A stretch of DNA of 33,971 nucleotides from Actinomycetota bacterium (GTDB lineage Bacteria; Actinomycetota; Acidimicrobiia; IMCC26256; PALSA-610): assembly GCA_005773635.1 (NCBI GenBank), contig SXHN01000036.1:1-33971 (forward strand). Direction: 5' to 3'. Within the stretch, counting starts at the first letter, position 1. Each line of letters begins with the position of its first letter. Below are positions 32,018-33,971 of this stretch, piece after piece. The notes below the pieces were generated by a model that did no database searches, was not told the DNA's origin, and saw nothing but the letters and a program-made list of their open reading frames with translations. The position numbers were made by a program, and so were the translations under genes.

Positions 32018-32941
32018 ATGGTCATCTCAGACGATTCCGCTGCCATATTCACTCCGCCGGTGAACGCCGCCGCTGTGGGCCACAAGTACACACGGATTCG
32101 GGTAGATCAGTACGCCGGAGCTTGTGGCGCGGTCATTTCGCAGGTTGACCTCAGCACGCGACTCGACGACGAAACCGTCAGCGAAATCCGCCGCGCCATC
32201 CTCGATCATCTCGTGGTGTTTTTCCGAGATCAGTGTCTGACTCCTGCGCAGCAAGTCGCATTCAGCCATCGCTTCGGCGACTACAGCAACGTGCCGTTCA
32301 TCGAGCCCATCCCTGGCAATCCAGAAGTGATCGCCGTTGTGCGTGAACCCCAAGAGCGCCAAGGATTCGCATTCGGTGGTTTGTGGCACTCCGATTTCTC
32401 GTTTCTGGAACAGCCGCCGTTCGGCTCGATACTTCACGCCATCGAAGTACCTCCCTACGGCGCCGACACGCTGTGGTCGAACCAGTACCTCGCATACGGC
32501 ACCTTGTCCAGTGGGCTTCAGACCGCACTTCGGACGCTACGGGGCGTCCACAGCGCTACCAACGCGTACTCAAAGAAGATGCAGGTAATTCACGATTCCT
32601 TCGTGGGTATGAAAGTGCACACTGATGACAGCGCGAACCAAACTATCGAACATCCCGTTGTGCGAATCCATGCCGAAACGGGGCAACCCGCGCTCTACGT
32701 CAACGCGCAGTACACGGTTGGTCTCGCCGGTTGGGCCCCTCACGAGGCCCGTCTACTCCTCGACTATCTCTTCCAGCACTCAGTACAACCAGCGTTTACC
32801 TGCCGCTGGAACTGGCAGGTCGGCGACGTTGCATTCTGGGACAACCGATGTGTACAACACATGGCGATGGCCGATGTGAGCGGACATCGCCGCTATATGC
32901 ACCGCACGACCGTGGCTGGAGAATCGCCAGTCTCGATGTAA
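32018..32941 (+). CDS. TauD/TfdA-family 2-oxoglutarate dioxygenase
   Basis: The 307-residue protein is a TauD-type Fe(II)/2OG dioxygenase. The iron triad is His124 and Asp126 (LWHSDFSF) with distal His281 (VQHMAMAD). The 2OG-binding Arg is in RRYMHRTTVAG. LDHLVVFFRDQCLTPAQQV and HRFGDY match the N-terminal domain, and NPEVIAVV and GADTLWSNQYLAY follow in order. Relatives cleave taurine, alkylsulfates or herbicides, or hydroxylate amino acids, so the substrate is open. It follows the oxygenase and decarboxylase on the same strand and probably belongs to the same pathway. ATG 32018 is supported by the upstream TAGAGT. Confidence 0.92.
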   Translation: MVISDDSAAIFTPPVNAAAVGHKYTRIRVDQYAGACGAVISQVDLSTRLDDETVSEIRRAILDHLVVFFRDQCLTPAQQVAFSHRFGDYSNVPFIEPIPGNPEVIAVVREPQERQGFAFGGLWHSDFSFLEQPPFGSILHAIEVPPYGADTLWSNQYLAYGTLSSGLQTALRTLRGVHSATNAYSKKMQVIHDSFVGMKVHTDDSANQTIEHPVVRIHAETGQPALYVNAQYTVGLAGWAPHEARLLLDYLFQHSVQPAFTCRWNWQVGDVAFWDNRCVQHMAMADVSGHRRYMHRTTVAGESPVSM

Positions 32942-33011
32942 CGACACCCTCGTCGCGACACGCTCGAGACTTTCCAACATCCGCGAACATCGGCGCCTCC
33001 GAATACTGCGT

Positions 33012-33392
33012 GTGAACACACAAACAGCAACTCCTCATAGCAGTTCGGCACGAACTCCCCTCCGGACCCCGCGCGTACTTGTAGTCGGGCTCGCGGCGTC
33101 AGCGGCACTCTTTGCGGCGTGCGGCAGTGACGCCAAACCCACCAGCCAAGAGCCTGCGGTCACGATCAAGACGTTCCAATACTCACCAAATCCAGCATCC
33201 GTCGCGGCAGGCACAATCGTGATTCGCAACGACGACAACACAACCCACACCTTCACAAGTGACGAACAAGGTGTATTCGATGCCTCAATTACCGGCCCTA
33301 ACAAAACGGCAAGTGTCAAAGTTACCGCCGGTACACACAAGTTCCACTGCGAAATTCACCCCAGCATGACTGGCGAACTCGTCGTGACGTAG
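33012..33392 (+). CDS. Cupredoxin-fold blue copper lipoprotein
   Basis: The 126-residue protein has a lipoprotein signal (VLVVGLAASAALFAACGSD, lipidated Cys37) and a plastocyanin/azurin-like domain. The copper ligands are all present: His79 (NTTHTF), Cys113, His116 and Met119 (FHCEIHPSM). This is the classical type 1 centre, so it likely carries electrons at the outer face of the membrane. GTG 33012 is the start that gives a normal signal; the basic residues before the core (SARTPLRTPR) fit. No oxidase or nitrite reductase is in the window. A second lipoprotein gene follows 78 bp later. Confidence 0.88.
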   Translation: MNTQTATPHSSSARTPLRTPRVLVVGLAASAALFAACGSDAKPTSQEPAVTIKTFQYSPNPASVAAGTIVIRNDDNTTHTFTSDEQGVFDASITGPNKTASVKVTAGTHKFHCEIHPSMTGELVVT

Positions 33393-33470
33393 TCAGCAGC
33401 CAAGCGCACACGCGCTTCCGCGGTTGAACAAATTCCCAATACCAGCAATACCCAATACGGAGGTACTCCC

Positions 33471-33971
33471 ATGCGTACTCGCTACGCTCTGCCCGCACTC
33501 GCATTGACGCTATCGATCGGTGTTGCCGCATGCGGCAGCGACAAATCGTCGTCACCAACGACCGATCCCGCGACACCAACGACGGCGCCTGACGGCACTA
33601 CCACGACCGTCGCGCCAGGCAAACCCACGCTGACCGCGAACGACCTTCGTGCCACCCTTGAATTCCAGCTGCAAGAACACGTGTACCTCGCAGGCATGGC
33701 AACCGGCCAAGCGCTTGCAGGCAACACGAAGGGTTTCGAAGCCGCCGCGGCCTCGCTTGATGCGAACAGCGATGACATCGTCGGGTCGATCGAAGTCGCG
33801 TACGGCAAAGAGGCGGCGGGCGCTTTTGATCCGTTGTGGAAGAAGCACATTGGCTTCTTTGTGAACTACACCCAAGCCATCGCAAAAGACGACAAGGCCG
33901 GTGCCGACGAAGCCAAAGCAGACCTCACTGCCTACGCCAGCGAGTTCGGTGCGTTCATCGAATCAGCAACC
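33471..33971 (+). CDS. Lipoprotein, helical, function unknown (5' part, runs off the window)
   Basis: The open frame runs from ATG 33471 to the end of the window without a stop (167 codons), so it is a partial gene. GGAGG lies 8 nt upstream. The N-terminus is a lipoprotein signal (RYALPALALTLSIGVAACGS, lipidated Cys21), then a Thr/Pro-rich linker (about residues 25-50), then a helical domain. This begins LRATLEFQLQEHVYLAGMAT and contains FDPLWKKHIGFFVNYTQAI. The pattern of His/Trp-containing helices suggests a repeated helical bundle. I do not recognise the family. Its position after a cupredoxin hints at a shared envelope role (inference only). Confidence 0.75.
   Translation, partial: MRTRYALPALALTLSIGVAACGSDKSSSPTTDPATPTTAPDGTTTTVAPGKPTLTANDLRATLEFQLQEHVYLAGMATGQALAGNTKGFEAAAASLDANSDDIVGSIEVAYGKEAAGAFDPLWKKHIGFFVNYTQAIAKDDKAGADEAKADLTAYASEFGAFIESAT

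Noticed and set aside
1-33971. CRISPR array, insertion sequence or prophage
   Set aside because: No regularly spaced direct repeats, no transposase or integrase and no phage structural genes were seen on either strand.

Overview
The window looks like chromosomal DNA from an actinobacterium, most likely one of the Acidimicrobiia (Ilumatobacter-like). This is inference from four things: moderately high GC (high fifties by eye), a perfect actinobacterial LexA box, a DUF222/13E12-type HNH gene, and many start codons lying exactly 6 nt after a TANNNT -10 element (leaderless transcription). I see no rRNA, tRNA, insertion sequence, prophage or CRISPR array. Coding density is high and nearly all gaps are short.

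Layout. 1-4.6 kb: arfB ribosome rescue hydrolase; a LexA-boxed DUF222-HNH gene broken by an in-frame TGA; a MerR/GyrI-type regulator; a class V aminotransferase-like enzyme; a convergent FmdB-type zinc ribbon; a one-helix membrane protein. 4.7-5.5 kb: a secreted helical protein of unknown function. 5.5-8.4 kb: a minus-strand operon of one amidohydrolase and two paralogous double-hotdog thioesterases, with a perfect 9-3-9 palindrome over its promoter. 8.5-13.0 kb: a Tat-exported repeat protein, an NrtR-like Nudix protein, a DUF3817-like membrane protein, and typA followed by a lipoprotein gene. 13.0-17.1 kb: a minus-strand operon of M55 D-aminopeptidase, APH(6)/hydroxyurea-type phosphotransferase and an isolated molybdopterin-binding large subunit. 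17.1-20.98 kb: a possible gene remnant, a secreted DUF1996 protein, an MDR oxidoreductase, an SDR and TesB. 21.0-24.5 kb: an uncharacterised protein translationally coupled to PPK2, an EamA permease and a GGGEG-type aminopropyltransferase.

24.4-32.9 kb is the most distinctive part: a large LuxR/ATPase regulator divergent from a cytochrome P450 whose I-helix lacks the acid-alcohol pair, then a metal-dependent amidohydrolase divergent from an isopenicillin-N-synthase-like oxygenase, a group II PLP decarboxylase and a TauD-like dioxygenase. This could be a small-molecule pathway built around an amino acid or amine. The substrate is unknown and membership is inferred only from proximity. 33.0 kb to the end: a cupredoxin lipoprotein and the 5' part of a second lipoprotein.

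The window uses two styles of gene start. Many cytosolic enzymes appear leaderless. Secreted proteins, lipoproteins, typA and the LuxR regulator have a Shine-Dalgarno sequence. Three convergent gene pairs share their stop codons in a 4-bp overlap (CTAA or TTAG).
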